64,000 nucleotides of DNA from Kordia aestuariivivens (GCF_014397005.1 NZ_JACGWS010000001.1:645784-709783); one strand, 5' to 3'; positions 1 to 8,332 are shown, counted from the stretch's first letter. Numbers and translations: made by a program. Notes: a model not told the origin generated them from the letters alone.

Positions 1-314
1 TTGGTATGCGCAATGGCTTTTTCAAACTCAAAATCACCAGGATTTCGTAATCCACGCAAAATAAAATCGATATTATTTTTTTCACAGAAATGAACCGTTA
101 AACCTTCATACGCTACAACTGTAACTTTAGGTTCGTCTTTAAAAGCATCTTCAATAAACTTTTTACGCTGTTCCAAACTGAACATATATTTCTTGGCAGA
201 ATTGACACCAATAGCAACAATAATTTCGTCAAATAATTTAACGCCGCGCTTTATAATGTCGTAATGTCCTAACGTAATTGGATCAAAAGATCCGGGAAAA
301 ACAGCTTTTTTCAT
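1..314 (-). CDS. coaD: Phosphopantetheine adenylyltransferase, 3' part cut by window edge
   Basis: This enzyme transfers AMP from ATP to 4'-phosphopantetheine, the fourth step of coenzyme A synthesis, in the cytoplasm. The ATG is at 312-314 and about 104 codons are visible before the gene leaves the window; the family usually has 150-160 residues. Residues 6-17 read FPGSFDPITLGH, the nucleotidyl-transferase nucleotide-binding signature with its TxGH motif. The later segment ILRGLRNPGDFEFE is the conserved RGLR substrate-binding stretch. The gene follows ddl on the same strand, 126 bases away, across an inverted repeat. The identification is secure; only the C-terminus is unseen. Confidence 0.95.
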   Translation of the reverse strand, partial: MKKAVFPGSFDPITLGHYDIIKRGVKLFDEIIVAIGVNSAKKYMFSLEQRKKFIEDAFKDEPKVTVVAYEGLTVHFCEKNNIDFILRGLRNPGDFEFEKAIAHT

Positions 315-343
315 GTGTGTATGTTTATTGCTTTTTTATCTGT

Positions 344-408
344 CACATGGAACATTTATACTATGACTTCTTTAGATGACTAGATTTTAGTCATGAATGT
401 TTCATGTG
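344..408. repeat. Nested inverted repeat between ddl and coaD
   Basis: The 13-base arms at 344-356 and 396-408 are complementary with one wobble. They enclose a second perfect hairpin with 7-base arms at 376-382 and 388-394. The structure lies in the 126-base gap between the minus-strand genes ddl and coaD. No clear T-run follows, so it is not an obvious intrinsic terminator. It could be a folded RNA or a decayed palindromic element. Confidence 0.6.
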
Positions 409-440
409 TGTAAAATTTCTGTGTAAAGAATAACAAGGTA

Positions 441-1421
441 CTACTTTTTAGCCAAAGCCAATTCAACAGCATTGCCAAATAATTCAGGAAGTGAAATCCC
501 CGCGACTTGTGCTTGTTGTGGCAAAATACTTTCTTCAGTCATTCCCGGAACGGTATTTACTTCCAAAAGATATGGTTCGTCATCTTTAAAAATAAATTCA
601 CTTCGCGAAAAACCTTCCATTTTTAAGATTTCATAGACATTTTTAGCCATTTTAGACACTTTTTCTTCCATTTCTGGAGAAATTCGTGCAGGTGTGATTT
701 CTTGTGATTGTCCTAAATACTTTGCTTCATAATCAAAAAAGTCGTTCTCAGAAACAATTTCAGTAATCGGTAATACGGTTACGTTGCCTTTATAATTAAT
801 GACACCAACAGAAACTTCTACACCATCTAAAAACGATTCAATAATCACTTCATCATCTTCTTTCAACGCAACAGCAACGGCATTTCGTAGTTCTTCAACC
901 TTATGTACTTTAGAAACACCAAAACTACTTCCTGCTTTGTTCGCTTTTACGAAACAGGGTAAACCAACTTTAGCTACAATGGCTTGTTCGTCAATTGCAT
1001 CGCCTGCATTCAAATAATAGGAAGTTGCACATTTAATTCCATACGGTTTCAATGTAGATAATAAATCACGTTTATTAAATGTCAACGCAGCTTGATACAT
1101 GCCGCAACTTGTCTGCGGAATTCCTATAAGTGCCAGATAACCTTGGATATGGCCATCTTCTCCGGGTGTTCCGTGAATTGCATTAAAAGCACAATCAAAC
1201 GTAATCTTATGATCGTCAATAGTTACAGAAAAATCATTTTTATCAATTGGAAATTCTTTTCCGTCTTCGGTAACACAAACCCACTTATCTTTAAAAATAT
1301 GCACCTTATAAGCGTTATATTTTTCGCTAGCTAAATGTTTGTAAACTACACTTCCGGTTTTAAGTGAAATGGCGTATTCGCTAGAATAACCGCCCATCAT
1401 AATGGCTACATTTTTCTTCAT
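441..1421 (-). CDS. ddl: D-alanine--D-alanine ligase
   Basis: The product joins two D-alanines using ATP to make the dipeptide that ends the peptidoglycan precursor. The 326-residue length is normal for the family. Residues 83-90 contain HGTPGEDG, the Ddl signature. Residues 159-170 hold the glycine-rich ATP-grasp loop (KANKAGSSFGVS), and the C-terminal part has EVNTVPGMT, which carries the metal and phosphate ligands. The gene is divergent from the PASTA-domain gene at 1543, which also fits a cell-wall neighbourhood. The start is the ATG at 1419-1421. An approximate -7 box lies upstream on the minus strand near 1463-1470, but it lacks the final G of TAnnTTTG. Confidence 0.97.
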   Translation of the reverse strand: MKKNVAIMMGGYSSEYAISLKTGSVVYKHLASEKYNAYKVHIFKDKWVCVTEDGKEFPIDKNDFSVTIDDHKITFDCAFNAIHGTPGEDGHIQGYLALIGIPQTSCGMYQAALTFNKRDLLSTLKPYGIKCATSYYLNAGDAIDEQAIVAKVGLPCFVKANKAGSSFGVSKVHKVEELRNAVAVALKEDDEVIIESFLDGVEVSVGVINYKGNVTVLPITEIVSENDFFDYEAKYLGQSQEITPARISPEMEEKVSKMAKNVYEILKMEGFSRSEFIFKDDEPYLLEVNTVPGMTEESILPQQAQVAGISLPELFGNAVELALAKK

Positions 1422-1513
1422 TAGTATAAGAAATAACAGAAATAAACGTTACGTAAACGAAAGTAAATGTATTTGATGACAAATCAAAGTACAATAATAG
1501 GAATAATAGTATG

Positions 1514-1521
1514 TATATTTG
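1514..1521 (+). promoter_or_regulatory. Bacteroidota -7 promoter box before the PASTA-rluD pair
   Basis: TATATTTG matches the TAnnTTTG -7 consensus and lies 22 bases before the ATG at 1543. No clear TTG -33 element is seen at the expected distance, so the call rests on the -7 box and its position. Confidence 0.5.
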
Positions 1522-1542
1522 CCACATTAAAATGTATTACAA

Positions 1543-2139
1543 ATGAATTTTATCAAACTTATATTTACCAAAGCATTTCTAAAACAAATTGGTATTGCTG
1601 TTGGTGTTCTGATCGTTTTGATTTTTCTCATCATGCAATGGTTAAAATATTCTACAAATCACGGAGAATTTAAAACAGTTCCAGATTTGAGTAGACTTTC
1701 GTTTGAAGAAGCAAAAGCAAAATTGGCAGAAAACGATTTAAGCTACAAATTACAAGATACCATCAATTACAATCCAGATTATCCAGCATTTTCCGTGATA
1801 GAGCAAAGTCCGGTTGCTGGCGACAAAGTAAAAGAAGATCGAAAAATATATTTAAAAATAAACCCTTCTAAATACCGAGAAATTACCATTCCTCATGTCA
1901 TTCAAATTACCAGAAGAACCGCTGAATCTACGTTAAATGCAGTTGGTTTTGAAGTTGAAAAAGTAATTTACAAAGACAATATCGGAAAAGATATGGTACT
2001 CGGAATACAATACAAAGGGAAACCCATAAATCCAGGTGATAGACTTCCAAAAATGTCAAAAGTAGAATTGATTTTAGGAAATGGAAATCGTCCAGGAGGA
2101 ACCGTTAATGAAGAAAATGACAACAATGCAGGAGAATAA
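1543..2139 (+). CDS. Membrane-anchored PASTA-domain protein
   Basis: The protein has 198 residues. A short cytoplasmic N-terminus is followed by one hydrophobic segment at about residues 14-35, then two PASTA modules at roughly 45-110 and 112-180. PASTA domains bind muropeptides or peptidoglycan and usually occur on Ser/Thr kinases and penicillin-binding proteins. Here there is no kinase or transpeptidase domain, so it is probably a stand-alone envelope sensor or adaptor. It overlaps the next gene (RluD type), so the two are translationally linked. Location opposite ddl fits a cell-wall role, but the exact function is unknown. Confidence 0.85.
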   Translation: MNFIKLIFTKAFLKQIGIAVGVLIVLIFLIMQWLKYSTNHGEFKTVPDLSRLSFEEAKAKLAENDLSYKLQDTINYNPDYPAFSVIEQSPVAGDKVKEDRKIYLKINPSKYREITIPHVIQITRRTAESTLNAVGFEVEKVIYKDNIGKDMVLGIQYKGKPINPGDRLPKMSKVELILGNGNRPGGTVNEENDNNAGE

Positions 2140-3166
2140 CTTTCCACAGCCACAAGAAGAAAATGATGAGTTGTACGAACACTATTCGTTTACAGCCGAA
2201 AAAGGGCAACAACCATTACGAGTAGACAAATATTTAATGAACTTTATTGAAGGCGCTACGCGAAATAAAATTCAACAATCTGCCAAAGATGGAAACATTC
2301 ATGTGAATGATGTACCAGTAAAATCAAATTACAAAGTCAAAGGAAATGATGTTATACGCGTTTTATTTGCACATCCGCCGTATGAAAACTTATTAGTTGG
2401 TGAAGACATTCCAATTGATGTTGTCTATGAAGATGATGATTTATTAGTTGTCAACAAACCAGCAGGAATGGTGGTGCATCCAGGACATGGAAACTATTCA
2501 GGAACGTTGATTAACGCATTAATTTACCACTTTGACAATCTTCCAAAAAACTCTAGCGAACGCCCAGGATTGGTGCATAGAATCGATAAAGATACTAGCG
2601 GATTGTTAGTGGTTGCTAAAACGGAAGAAGCCATGACACATTTGGCAAAGCAGTTTTTTAATAAAACTTCTGAGCGAATTTATCATGCATTAGTTTGGGG
2701 AAATATGGAAGAAGATGAAGGCACCATAGAAGGAAATATTGGTCGTCATCCTAAAAACAGATTGCAAAATACGGTATTCTTTGGCGATGAAGAAGACAAA
2801 GGAAAAGCTGCGGTAACGCATTACAAAGTGTTAGAACGTTTGGGATATGTAACGTTAGTCTCTTGTCAATTAGAAACGGGTCGTACACATCAAATTCGTG
2901 TGCACATGAAGCATATTGGACATACCTTATTCAATGATTCACGTTATGGTGGCGAACGCATTTTAAAAGGAACAACATTCACTAAATACAAGCAATTTGT
3001 AGACAACTGTTTCAAGATCTTGCCACGACAAGCATTACACGCAAAAACCTTAGGGTTCATCCATCCAAGAACAGGAGAGAAGATGAGTTTCAACTCTGAA
3101 GTTCCAACGGATATTGCACAATGTATTGAGAAATGGCGTCACTATGCGAAGCACATGGATATGTGA
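2108..3166 (+). CDS. rluD: RluD-family 23S rRNA pseudouridine synthase
   Basis: The protein isomerises uridine to pseudouridine in RNA, by similarity in helix 69 of 23S rRNA. With the ATG at 2108 it has 352 residues. An S4 RNA-binding domain lies near residues 35-85, then the catalytic domain. HRIDKDTSGLL contains the catalytic Asp at about residue 160, followed by the GRTHQIRVH motif. The start is chosen because AGGAGGA sits at 2094-2100, seven bases upstream. An in-frame ATG at 2081 would lengthen the overlap with the PASTA gene, and ATGs at 2117 and 2126 are also possible. The N-terminal 25 residues are acidic and not conserved. RluD versus RluA/C specificity is inferred. Confidence 0.9.
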   Translation: MKKMTTMQENNFPQPQEENDELYEHYSFTAEKGQQPLRVDKYLMNFIEGATRNKIQQSAKDGNIHVNDVPVKSNYKVKGNDVIRVLFAHPPYENLLVGEDIPIDVVYEDDDLLVVNKPAGMVVHPGHGNYSGTLINALIYHFDNLPKNSSERPGLVHRIDKDTSGLLVVAKTEEAMTHLAKQFFNKTSERIYHALVWGNMEEDEGTIEGNIGRHPKNRLQNTVFFGDEEDKGKAAVTHYKVLERLGYVTLVSCQLETGRTHQIRVHMKHIGHTLFNDSRYGGERILKGTTFTKYKQFVDNCFKILPRQALHAKTLGFIHPRTGEKMSFNSEVPTDIAQCIEKWRHYAKHMDM

Positions 3167-3217
3167 TTTTTAAAAGAATTGAGATGTTAGTAATGAGTAT
3201 TGAGATTTGTTAATTTT

Positions 3218-3245
3218 AACTCATAACTCATAACTCACAACTCAC
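3218..3245 (+). repeat. Four-copy 7-bp tandem repeat (aactcat/aactcac)
   Basis: Two copies of aactcat are followed by two of aactcac, just after rluD. The flanks (3180-3260) are a low-complexity stretch built from gagttatgag-like words, of a kind also present near 25920-26095 and 39440-39540. Confidence 0.7.
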
Positions 3246-3270
3246 ACACAGAGCGAAGCGAAGTGCATAA

Positions 3271-3714
3271 CTATTTTTTAGCATCAAACAGCAATGATTT
3301 CTTTTTAAAATCGAGTTGAATTTGATCGAATTTTTTGCCCTTAATGAATGCCAAATTTTTCTTTGTAATTTCAAAACTCATCAACGTTATCCAACTATTG
3401 TAAGCACCTGAATATTCAGAATTAATCTCTTTAGAGTCAGAAGTTAATACGAGTTCATCGCCACCTAAAAAAGTTAATGTACTTCCTGTAAAAGTTTTGA
3501 TTTTTGTAGGATTTAAAATGGTAACTTCCATAAAAACATAACCATTCAGTTCTTGAAGTCCAGCCCAAATTCCGCCATATTCTGAAGTAGCAAGGAGTTC
3601 TCCAGGTACATCTTTCATGATCTTCTCTGTAATAGCTGCTGAATGTCCACGCTCTGCAGCTTTGCTGCTTCCCATACTTGCCAATAATTTATCGATTGAT
3701 TTTAATAACTTCAT
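3271..3714 (-). CDS. Conserved hypothetical protein, 147 aa
   Basis: I do not recognise a family. The 147-residue protein has no signal peptide and no membrane segment. The N-terminal 40 residues are likely helical. The rest is rich in beta-forming residues, with sequence such as TFTGSTLTFLGGDELVLTSDSKE, suggesting a compact beta fold. It lies 35 bases from the start-distal end of another unknown gene on the same strand, so the two may be co-transcribed. The coding call rests on length, codon pattern and the lack of a competing frame. Confidence 0.7.
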   Translation of the reverse strand: MKLLKSIDKLLASMGSSKAAERGHSAAITEKIMKDVPGELLATSEYGGIWAGLQELNGYVFMEVTILNPTKIKTFTGSTLTFLGGDELVLTSDSKEINSEYSGAYNSWITLMSFEITKKNLAFIKGKKFDQIQLDFKKKSLLFDAKK

Positions 3715-3749
3715 GTCTAAATTTTTAAAGGCTGCAAGATAGAGCTATT

Positions 3750-4301
3750 CTATGAAAGTTGAATCAATTGATTGAAAATATCGAAATGATGTCCTTCGTT
3801 TCTCAATTCGATAATGAGTGTATTATTTTTACAGGTAATTTTATAAATTTCTTTAGATTCGAAAAGCGGTTTTAGAATGCTTACTAGTTGCGGAAGCACT
3901 CTTGGTTTTCCTTTTTTTGCCTTTATTACATAATTTTCATGAGTATCTACTTTTGAAAAAGAAGGATTCAGTAGATCTAAAAATTTCTTTTTCCGCACAA
4001 CAAATGAAGTATCATTCGTTCCAAAATCATGACATTTCCATTCTGCCAACGTTAGAAGGTTTTGATATTTAGAAGAAAACCAAATACTTCCACCTGAATA
4101 CGTTGCTTTTTTATATTTTAAATCCCATGCTTTGCCAGTTTCTATTTTGCCATAAATACTATAACTCCAAGCATTATAAACTCCTTTTACCTTTCCTTGT
4201 TTACTCGCGATAAAACGTTCAAAATCGTGACAGAACTGTTCGTTTGCTAGATAAAAAGGAGAACTTAGCTCTAACGGTGTTGCGTTGGATTTTATTTTCA
4301 T
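3750..4301 (-). CDS. Hypothetical protein, 183 aa
   Basis: I do not recognise a family. The protein is soluble, basic, and has no signal peptide or transmembrane stretch. Its composition (many Lys, Tyr, Trp and Phe) and alternating pattern suggest a mixed alpha/beta domain. It starts with an ATG at 4299-4301 and lies upstream of the 147-residue unknown gene on the same strand, so the two probably form a small operon. Confidence 0.65.
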   Translation of the reverse strand: MKIKSNATPLELSSPFYLANEQFCHDFERFIASKQGKVKGVYNAWSYSIYGKIETGKAWDLKYKKATYSGGSIWFSSKYQNLLTLAEWKCHDFGTNDTSFVVRKKKFLDLLNPSFSKVDTHENYVIKAKKGKPRVLPQLVSILKPLFESKEIYKITCKNNTLIIELRNEGHHFDIFNQLIQLS

Positions 4302-4401
4302 AGAAGAACTTTGAGTATAGGTTCTTAAAAATGATGGTTTGTTACAGTTTTTAAATTTTAAATGTTAAATGGGGAATTTTAAATTTAAAAGTATCTCTTT
4401 T

Positions 4402-4464
4402 AAAACCCAAAACCCAAAACCCAAAACCCAAAACCCAAAACCCAAAACCCAAAACCCAAAACCC
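4402..4464 (+). repeat. Nine perfect copies of the heptamer aaaaccc
   Basis: The nine tandem copies are exact and followed by a partial tenth (aaa). The array ends 86 bases before the ATG of the VOC gene at 4551, where promoter or 5' leader elements would be expected. Perfect copies imply recent expansion by slipped-strand replication, so copy number may vary between strains. No gene is called through the array. Confidence 0.95.
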
Positions 4465-4550
4465 AAATTCATAAGTAATCTTTATTTCTGTATAAACGAT
4501 AACTTTTTCAAAGATGATTCAATCATTTCTGAAAATTGTATTTTTATAGT

Positions 4551-5207
4551 ATGCAAATTAGCGAATTAACCCTTTTTACAACGCATTTAGCGGAACAGAG
4601 ACACTTCTACACGAAGGTGTTAGCATTACCATTAGTAGTTGCTGATGAAGAAAAATTTACGGTAAGAATCGGCGTTTCTTCACTCACGTTTATTGCTGAA
4701 AAAAGTACAAATCCAGCACATTTTGCCATTAATATTTCATCCTATAAAATTCGAGAAGCTTTAAGTTGGATGCAACAACGAACAGAAATTTTACTATGTG
4801 AAGGCGAACAGATTGCTGATTTTTCCAATTGGAATGCAGAAGCCTTGTATTTTTATGATGTAGATGGAAATATTGTCGAATTCATCGCGCGAAAAGGCTT
4901 AGACATTAAAAATACGCATCCGTTTTCTTCAACCGATTTACTGAGTATTAGTGAAATTGGAATCGTTTCAAGCGATAATAAAGCAATTTATGATGAATTG
5001 AATGCCATGCGTCCAATTCCAATATATGATGGGAATTTTGAACGTTTTTGTGTATTAGGAAATGATGAAGGACTGTTTATTTTGGTCAACAATACAAAGA
5101 AAAAGTGGTTTCCAACACAAGAAGAAGCATTGGTAGCTGATTTTCATATTAAAGGCGACTATAATTTTGCATTTCTAAATGGTAAAATAGTCCCAGAAAA
5201 AGAGTAA
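4551..5207 (+). CDS. Glyoxalase/VOC superfamily protein
   Basis: The 218-residue protein begins MQISELTLFTTHLAEQRHFY, typical of the vicinal oxygen chelate fold, where paired beta-alpha-beta-beta-beta modules form a metal site. A second half-module appears near residues 125-200 (SISEIGIVSSDNKAIYDELN), so it resembles bleomycin-resistance/dioxygenase-type VOC proteins. FYDVDGNIVEF near residue 100 is the usual module end, including a likely metal-binding Glu. The substrate cannot be told from sequence. I chose the ATG at 4551; an upstream in-frame start at 4536 would add five residues with no support. Confidence 0.85.
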   Translation: MQISELTLFTTHLAEQRHFYTKVLALPLVVADEEKFTVRIGVSSLTFIAEKSTNPAHFAINISSYKIREALSWMQQRTEILLCEGEQIADFSNWNAEALYFYDVDGNIVEFIARKGLDIKNTHPFSSTDLLSISEIGIVSSDNKAIYDELNAMRPIPIYDGNFERFCVLGNDEGLFILVNNTKKKWFPTQEEALVADFHIKGDYNFAFLNGKIVPEKE

Positions 5208-5239
5208 ATTTAACAACAAAAAAAACGAAAGAGCATACC

Positions 5240-5998
5240 ATGAAGATTGTCATATCACCTGCCAAATCATTAGATTTAGATAGCAAAATCCCAACAAAAA
5301 AACACACTGAAGCTTGTTTCTTAAAAGAAGCAGCACAATTAAATAAAGTACTCAAAAAGAAGTCGCGAAAAAGTTTATCGAAGCTCATGAATATTTCAGA
5401 TGCTTTGGCAGATGTAAACTATGAGCGAAACCAAGAATGGCAATTGCCATTTACTGCTGAAAATGCACGACCAAGTATTTACACTTTTAGTGGTGCGGTT
5501 TTTCAAGGATTAGACGCGTTTACACTTTCCGAAGAAAAAATAGAAACGTTGCAAAACACATTGCGAATTTTGTCAGGGCAATACGGATTGTTGAAACCAT
5601 TAGATTTAATGCAGCCATATCGCTTGGAAATGGGGACAAAGTTGCCAGTTGGGAAAAATAAAAATCTATATGAATTCTGGAAGAAGAAAATCACCACACA
5701 ACTAAATAACGAATTAGAAGACGGTGAATTATTTGTCAATTTGGCAAGCAATGAATATTACAAAGCTGTGGATGCAAAAGCGTTGAAAGTCCCTGTAATT
5801 ACACCTGTTTTTAAAGATTTTAAAAATGGCGAATACAAAACCATCATGACTTACGCAAAGCTTGCTAGAGGTTTTATGACGCGCTATATTATAGACACAA
5901 ATGCTAAAACAATTGATGATTTAAAAGGATTCAATTATGAAGGATATGGCTTTAGTGAAGAAATGTCTACTACAAACGAATTAGTTTTTACACGATAA
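5240..5998 (+). CDS. yaaA: YaaA/UPF0246 family peroxide-stress protein
   Basis: The 252-residue protein starts MKIVISPAKSLD, the hallmark of the YaaA family, and keeps the conserved FSGAVFQGLDA and YGLLKPLDLMQPYRLEMGT stretches. In Escherichia coli YaaA lowers intracellular free iron under peroxide stress and the fold binds DNA; transfer of that role here is by homology. It lies 32 bases after the VOC gene and 4 bases before the next gene on the same strand, suggesting a three-gene unit. Length is normal for the family. Confidence 0.93.
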   Translation: MKIVISPAKSLDLDSKIPTKKHTEACFLKEAAQLNKVLKKKSRKSLSKLMNISDALADVNYERNQEWQLPFTAENARPSIYTFSGAVFQGLDAFTLSEEKIETLQNTLRILSGQYGLLKPLDLMQPYRLEMGTKLPVGKNKNLYEFWKKKITTQLNNELEDGELFVNLASNEYYKAVDAKALKVPVITPVFKDFKNGEYKTIMTYAKLARGFMTRYIIDTNAKTIDDLKGFNYEGYGFSEEMSTTNELVFTR

Positions 5999-6002
5999 TT
6001 TT

Positions 6003-6740
6003 ATGCTACGTTTCTACTCTCCAGTACTGATTCTTCAAATATATTGTTTGTACCATGCATATAAAAACAAAAAAGATTACTTCTGGTATTTAATCATATT
6101 TATGGTTCCTTTACTAGGTGCTATTCTGTATTTATTGACGCAAGTATTTAACAAAACTGATCTTGAAAAAGTAGCTGACGAGATTGTAACGATTATTGTA
6201 CCGTCAAAAAAAGTAAAAGATGCTGAAAAACGATTGGCTTTTGCCGATACATTTCAAAACAGAGTTGCATTAGCTGATGCACATTTTGAAAATGCTGATT
6301 ATGAAAATGCAAGTAAACATTATGAAGCGGCATTGAAAGGTAATTTTAAAAAGGATTTTTATGTAATGGCACAAATGATTAGTGCTATGAGTCAATCTCA
6401 GAATTATGAAGAAGTAATTCGTTTGGCAGATGAAATTAAAGACAAACACGAGTTTAAAAATTCTAAGTCGCAATACATTTATGGTTTAGCACTTGATAAA
6501 TTGGGCAGAATAGAAGAAGCTGAACAAAACTTGAAAGTGATTGATCAACGATATTCCAATTATGGAGAGCGCCTTACCTTGGCTAAGTTTTATTACAAAA
6601 ATGGCAAGCGCGCAAAAGCTGTTGAAGTTTTGGATGAAATTATCATAGAATCTGAACACATGACAAAACCAAACAGACGTATTTACAGACAAGTCATTAC
6701 GAATGTGCGAAAGTTTCGCGAAGAATTGGATAATGAATAA
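6003..6740 (+). CDS. Membrane-anchored TPR protein
   Basis: The 245-residue protein has an N-terminal membrane module (about residues 5-50: two hydrophobic stretches with a KNKKDYFWY turn) like the PLDc_N/cardiolipin-synthase N-terminal domain. About five helical repeats of tetratricopeptide type follow from residue 85, for example ALADAHFENADYENASKHY and AEQNLKVIDQRY. TPRs mediate protein contacts, so this is probably a cytoplasmic-facing scaffold. The start ATG lies 4 bases after the yaaA stop, implying co-transcription. The specific role is unknown. Confidence 0.8.
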   Translation: MLRFYSPVLILQIYCLYHAYKNKKDYFWYLIIFMVPLLGAILYLLTQVFNKTDLEKVADEIVTIIVPSKKVKDAEKRLAFADTFQNRVALADAHFENADYENASKHYEAALKGNFKKDFYVMAQMISAMSQSQNYEEVIRLADEIKDKHEFKNSKSQYIYGLALDKLGRIEEAEQNLKVIDQRYSNYGERLTLAKFYYKNGKRAKAVEVLDEIIIESEHMTKPNRRIYRQVITNVRKFREELDNE

Positions 6741-7019
6741 TTCATGCTAATTAAAAAATATTATCTCAGTAGTTTTTCTTTCTCTGAAGTATAGAAAAGG
6801 TTTTGCGTTAAGAATTTTCGAAGCCTTGGAGAAAATTTAGTAAAAGTTTTTCGGTTTTAGTTTTTCGAAGAAAAAACTAAAAATACCTGCCAGAGAAAGC
6901 GCATTTTCTTTTGTTTCTGTTTTCTTTGTGCGAGCAAAGAAAATGAAAGTAACAAGTAAAAATAGATTAACGATAGCTACTACTTTATTTAGTATCATAT
7001 TAAACATATAAATAACTTC
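6741..7019. other. Gene-free spacer with a possible degraded coding-like repeat
   Basis: No convincing gene is seen here. On the minus strand, 6837-7046 stays open for 69 codons and encodes FFARTKKTETKENALSLAG followed by FSFFFEK. This looks like the low-complexity protein shadows of a dispersed intergenic repeat, not a gene: it would overlap the start of the glycosylase-like gene at 7020. Confidence 0.4.
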
Positions 7020-7751
7020 ATGTTCTTCCACAAACATCCATACCAACCTTTCATTCAGCCTGATACCGAAAAACTCATTGTAGGAACATTACCGCCACCA
7101 CGATTTTCCACAGATGATTTGCTCGAAAAAGATGTGAATTTCTGTTACGGAAGTTATTACAATTCGCTGTGGTTATTCATTGATAAAATTCACAAGCTGA
7201 ATTTGCGTTATGACAATTCGCAAGAAGCGATTGACGAACGAAAACAATTCCTAATCCAACATAAAATTGGCGTTTGTGATATTGTTGACAGTTGCGAGCG
7301 CGAAAAAATAGATGCTTCTGATTTGGGAATGCAAAACATTCAATTGCGGGATGTGGTTGGCTATCTAAAAAAACACCCAAGCATTCACACCATATTATTC
7401 ACGGGCGGAAACTCCAAAAATGGCCCAGAATATTTCTTCCGAAAACACTTAAAAGAGTACAATCTAAAACTAGAAGTCGTTTCAGACATTGTACCAAGAA
7501 TTCATCAGTTTGACGTTGGTTTTATAAAAAACGAAGGTCATGCTGAACTTGATTCAGCATCTCATAAACAAGCTGTCACTTCGAGCGCAGTCGAGAAGTC
7601 AAGAATAATCAAAACCGTTTCACTTACCTCAGCGTCTGGCGCGGCAAATCGTGCTGTGGGAAGCATTCCATTATACCGAAAACTAAAACGCGAAAACCCA
7701 ACGTTTACAACTTTTGATTTTCGCGTTTTACAATATAAAAAGTTCTTCTAA
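7020..7751 (+). CDS. Uracil-DNA glycosylase superfamily protein with repeat insertion
   Basis: The 243-residue protein looks like the single-domain uracil-DNA glycosylase superfamily found in Bacteroidota. LIVGTLPPPRFS near residues 19-30 corresponds to the first active-site motif, and TSASGAANRAVGS near residue 205 matches the later S-P-S-G-A-N-R-type motif. It probably excises damaged bases, but substrate and activity are inferred. Between residues about 171 and 199 lies a stretch (NEGHAELDSASH onward to EKSRIIK) encoded by a family C palindrome followed by a family B palindrome, so about 28 residues are foreign to the domain. The reading frame is kept open. The protein ends 20 bases from the convergent DUF805 gene. 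Confidence 0.75.
   Translation: MFFHKHPYQPFIQPDTEKLIVGTLPPPRFSTDDLLEKDVNFCYGSYYNSLWLFIDKIHKLNLRYDNSQEAIDERKQFLIQHKIGVCDIVDSCEREKIDASDLGMQNIQLRDVVGYLKKHPSIHTILFTGGNSKNGPEYFFRKHLKEYNLKLEVVSDIVPRIHQFDVGFIKNEGHAELDSASHKQAVTSSAVEKSRIIKTVSLTSASGAANRAVGSIPLYRKLKRENPTFTTFDFRVLQYKKFF
7540..7560. repeat. Family C palindrome inside a gene
   Basis: Perfect 8-base arms ATGCTGAA and TTCAGCAT surround a CTTGA loop. The repeat is read in frame as HAELDSAS in the glycosylase-like protein. The same hairpin recurs at 14229-14249, 14598-14618 and, with one wobble, 14990-15010. Confidence 0.9.
7578..7599. repeat. Family B palindrome inside a gene
   Basis: The core TCGAGCGCAGTCGA lies within near-palindromic flanks (acttcga and tcgagaagt). 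It is translated in the glycosylase-like gene as SSAVEK. Related cores are at 15022-15046, 16254-16278 and 37278-37307. Confidence 0.85.
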
Positions 7752-7771
7752 AAAAGAAAATCTATAATGAT

Positions 7772-8194
7772 TTAGTTATTGCTTCTTGGTCCAATAGTGT
7801 TTAAATCGTCTGGATATGCTGCTTTTGGATCTGGTCCATATTCGTTTGGTCCAACTTGTCCTTCTGTGCACATTAACACAAGTAGCCAAATTCCTCCAAC
7901 TAATGGAATCAATTGAATAAGAATCATCCAACCACTATTTCCAGTATCATGCAAGCGTCGTACGATGACCGCAAGATTTGGAATGAGTATACCCAATCCA
8001 TAAATAATATAGACACTAAAGCCTAATATTCCTATTGCTGGAGATTGAGTGATAGCAGTCAGTATTCCGAATGTCATCACTAAGCCTATCAAAATAATAA
8101 TGTTAAACAAAATAAACATCCAATATTCTTGACGTCTTGCTCTTCCTTCAAAGTTCGCGAAATTATCACGTACTACTTTTAAATACCATTCCAT
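7772..8194 (-). CDS. DUF805 inner-membrane protein
   Basis: The 140-residue protein starts MEWYLKVVRDNFANFEGRAR, then ARRQEYWMF, the signature of the DUF805 (YhaH/YhaI-like) family. Three to four hydrophobic segments span residues about 25-115. A C-terminal motif RRLHDTGNSGWM is also typical. The tail from about residue 120 is soluble and Pro/Gly-rich (EGQVGPNEYGPDPK). The cellular function of the family is not established. It is convergent with the glycosylase-like gene. Confidence 0.92.
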   Translation of the reverse strand: MEWYLKVVRDNFANFEGRARRQEYWMFILFNIIILIGLVMTFGILTAITQSPAIGILGFSVYIIYGLGILIPNLAVIVRRLHDTGNSGWMILIQLIPLVGGIWLLVLMCTEGQVGPNEYGPDPKAAYPDDLNTIGPRSNN

Positions 8195-8284
8195 AATTTA
8201 TTGTTGATTAGTGTTAGTTAATTTCAAATATAAATAAATTTTTGTAAGTCTTTTTTGAAAGAAGCAAAAAATGTTAAATCACCA

Positions 8285-8322
8285 TAAAAAACGAGCCTTG
8301 ATTTTCTATATCAAGGCTCGTA
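8285..8322 (-). terminator. Intrinsic terminator of the phosphoesterase gene
   Basis: Twelve-base arms ACGAGCCTTGAT and ATCAAGGCTCGT form a perfect hairpin. On the minus strand it is followed by a run of T residues. It lies just after the stop codon of the minus-strand gene at 8333. Confidence 0.85.
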
Positions 8323-8332
8323 CTATATGTAT

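Noticed and set aside
4369..4569. Plus-strand frame through the aaaaccc array (NPKPKTQ repeats)
   Set aside because: The peptide is only a translation of the heptamers and it overlaps the true VOC start.
6837..7046. 69-codon minus-strand frame with a hydrophobic stretch
   Set aside because: It overlaps the start of the glycosylase-like gene and looks like repeat-derived low-complexity sequence.
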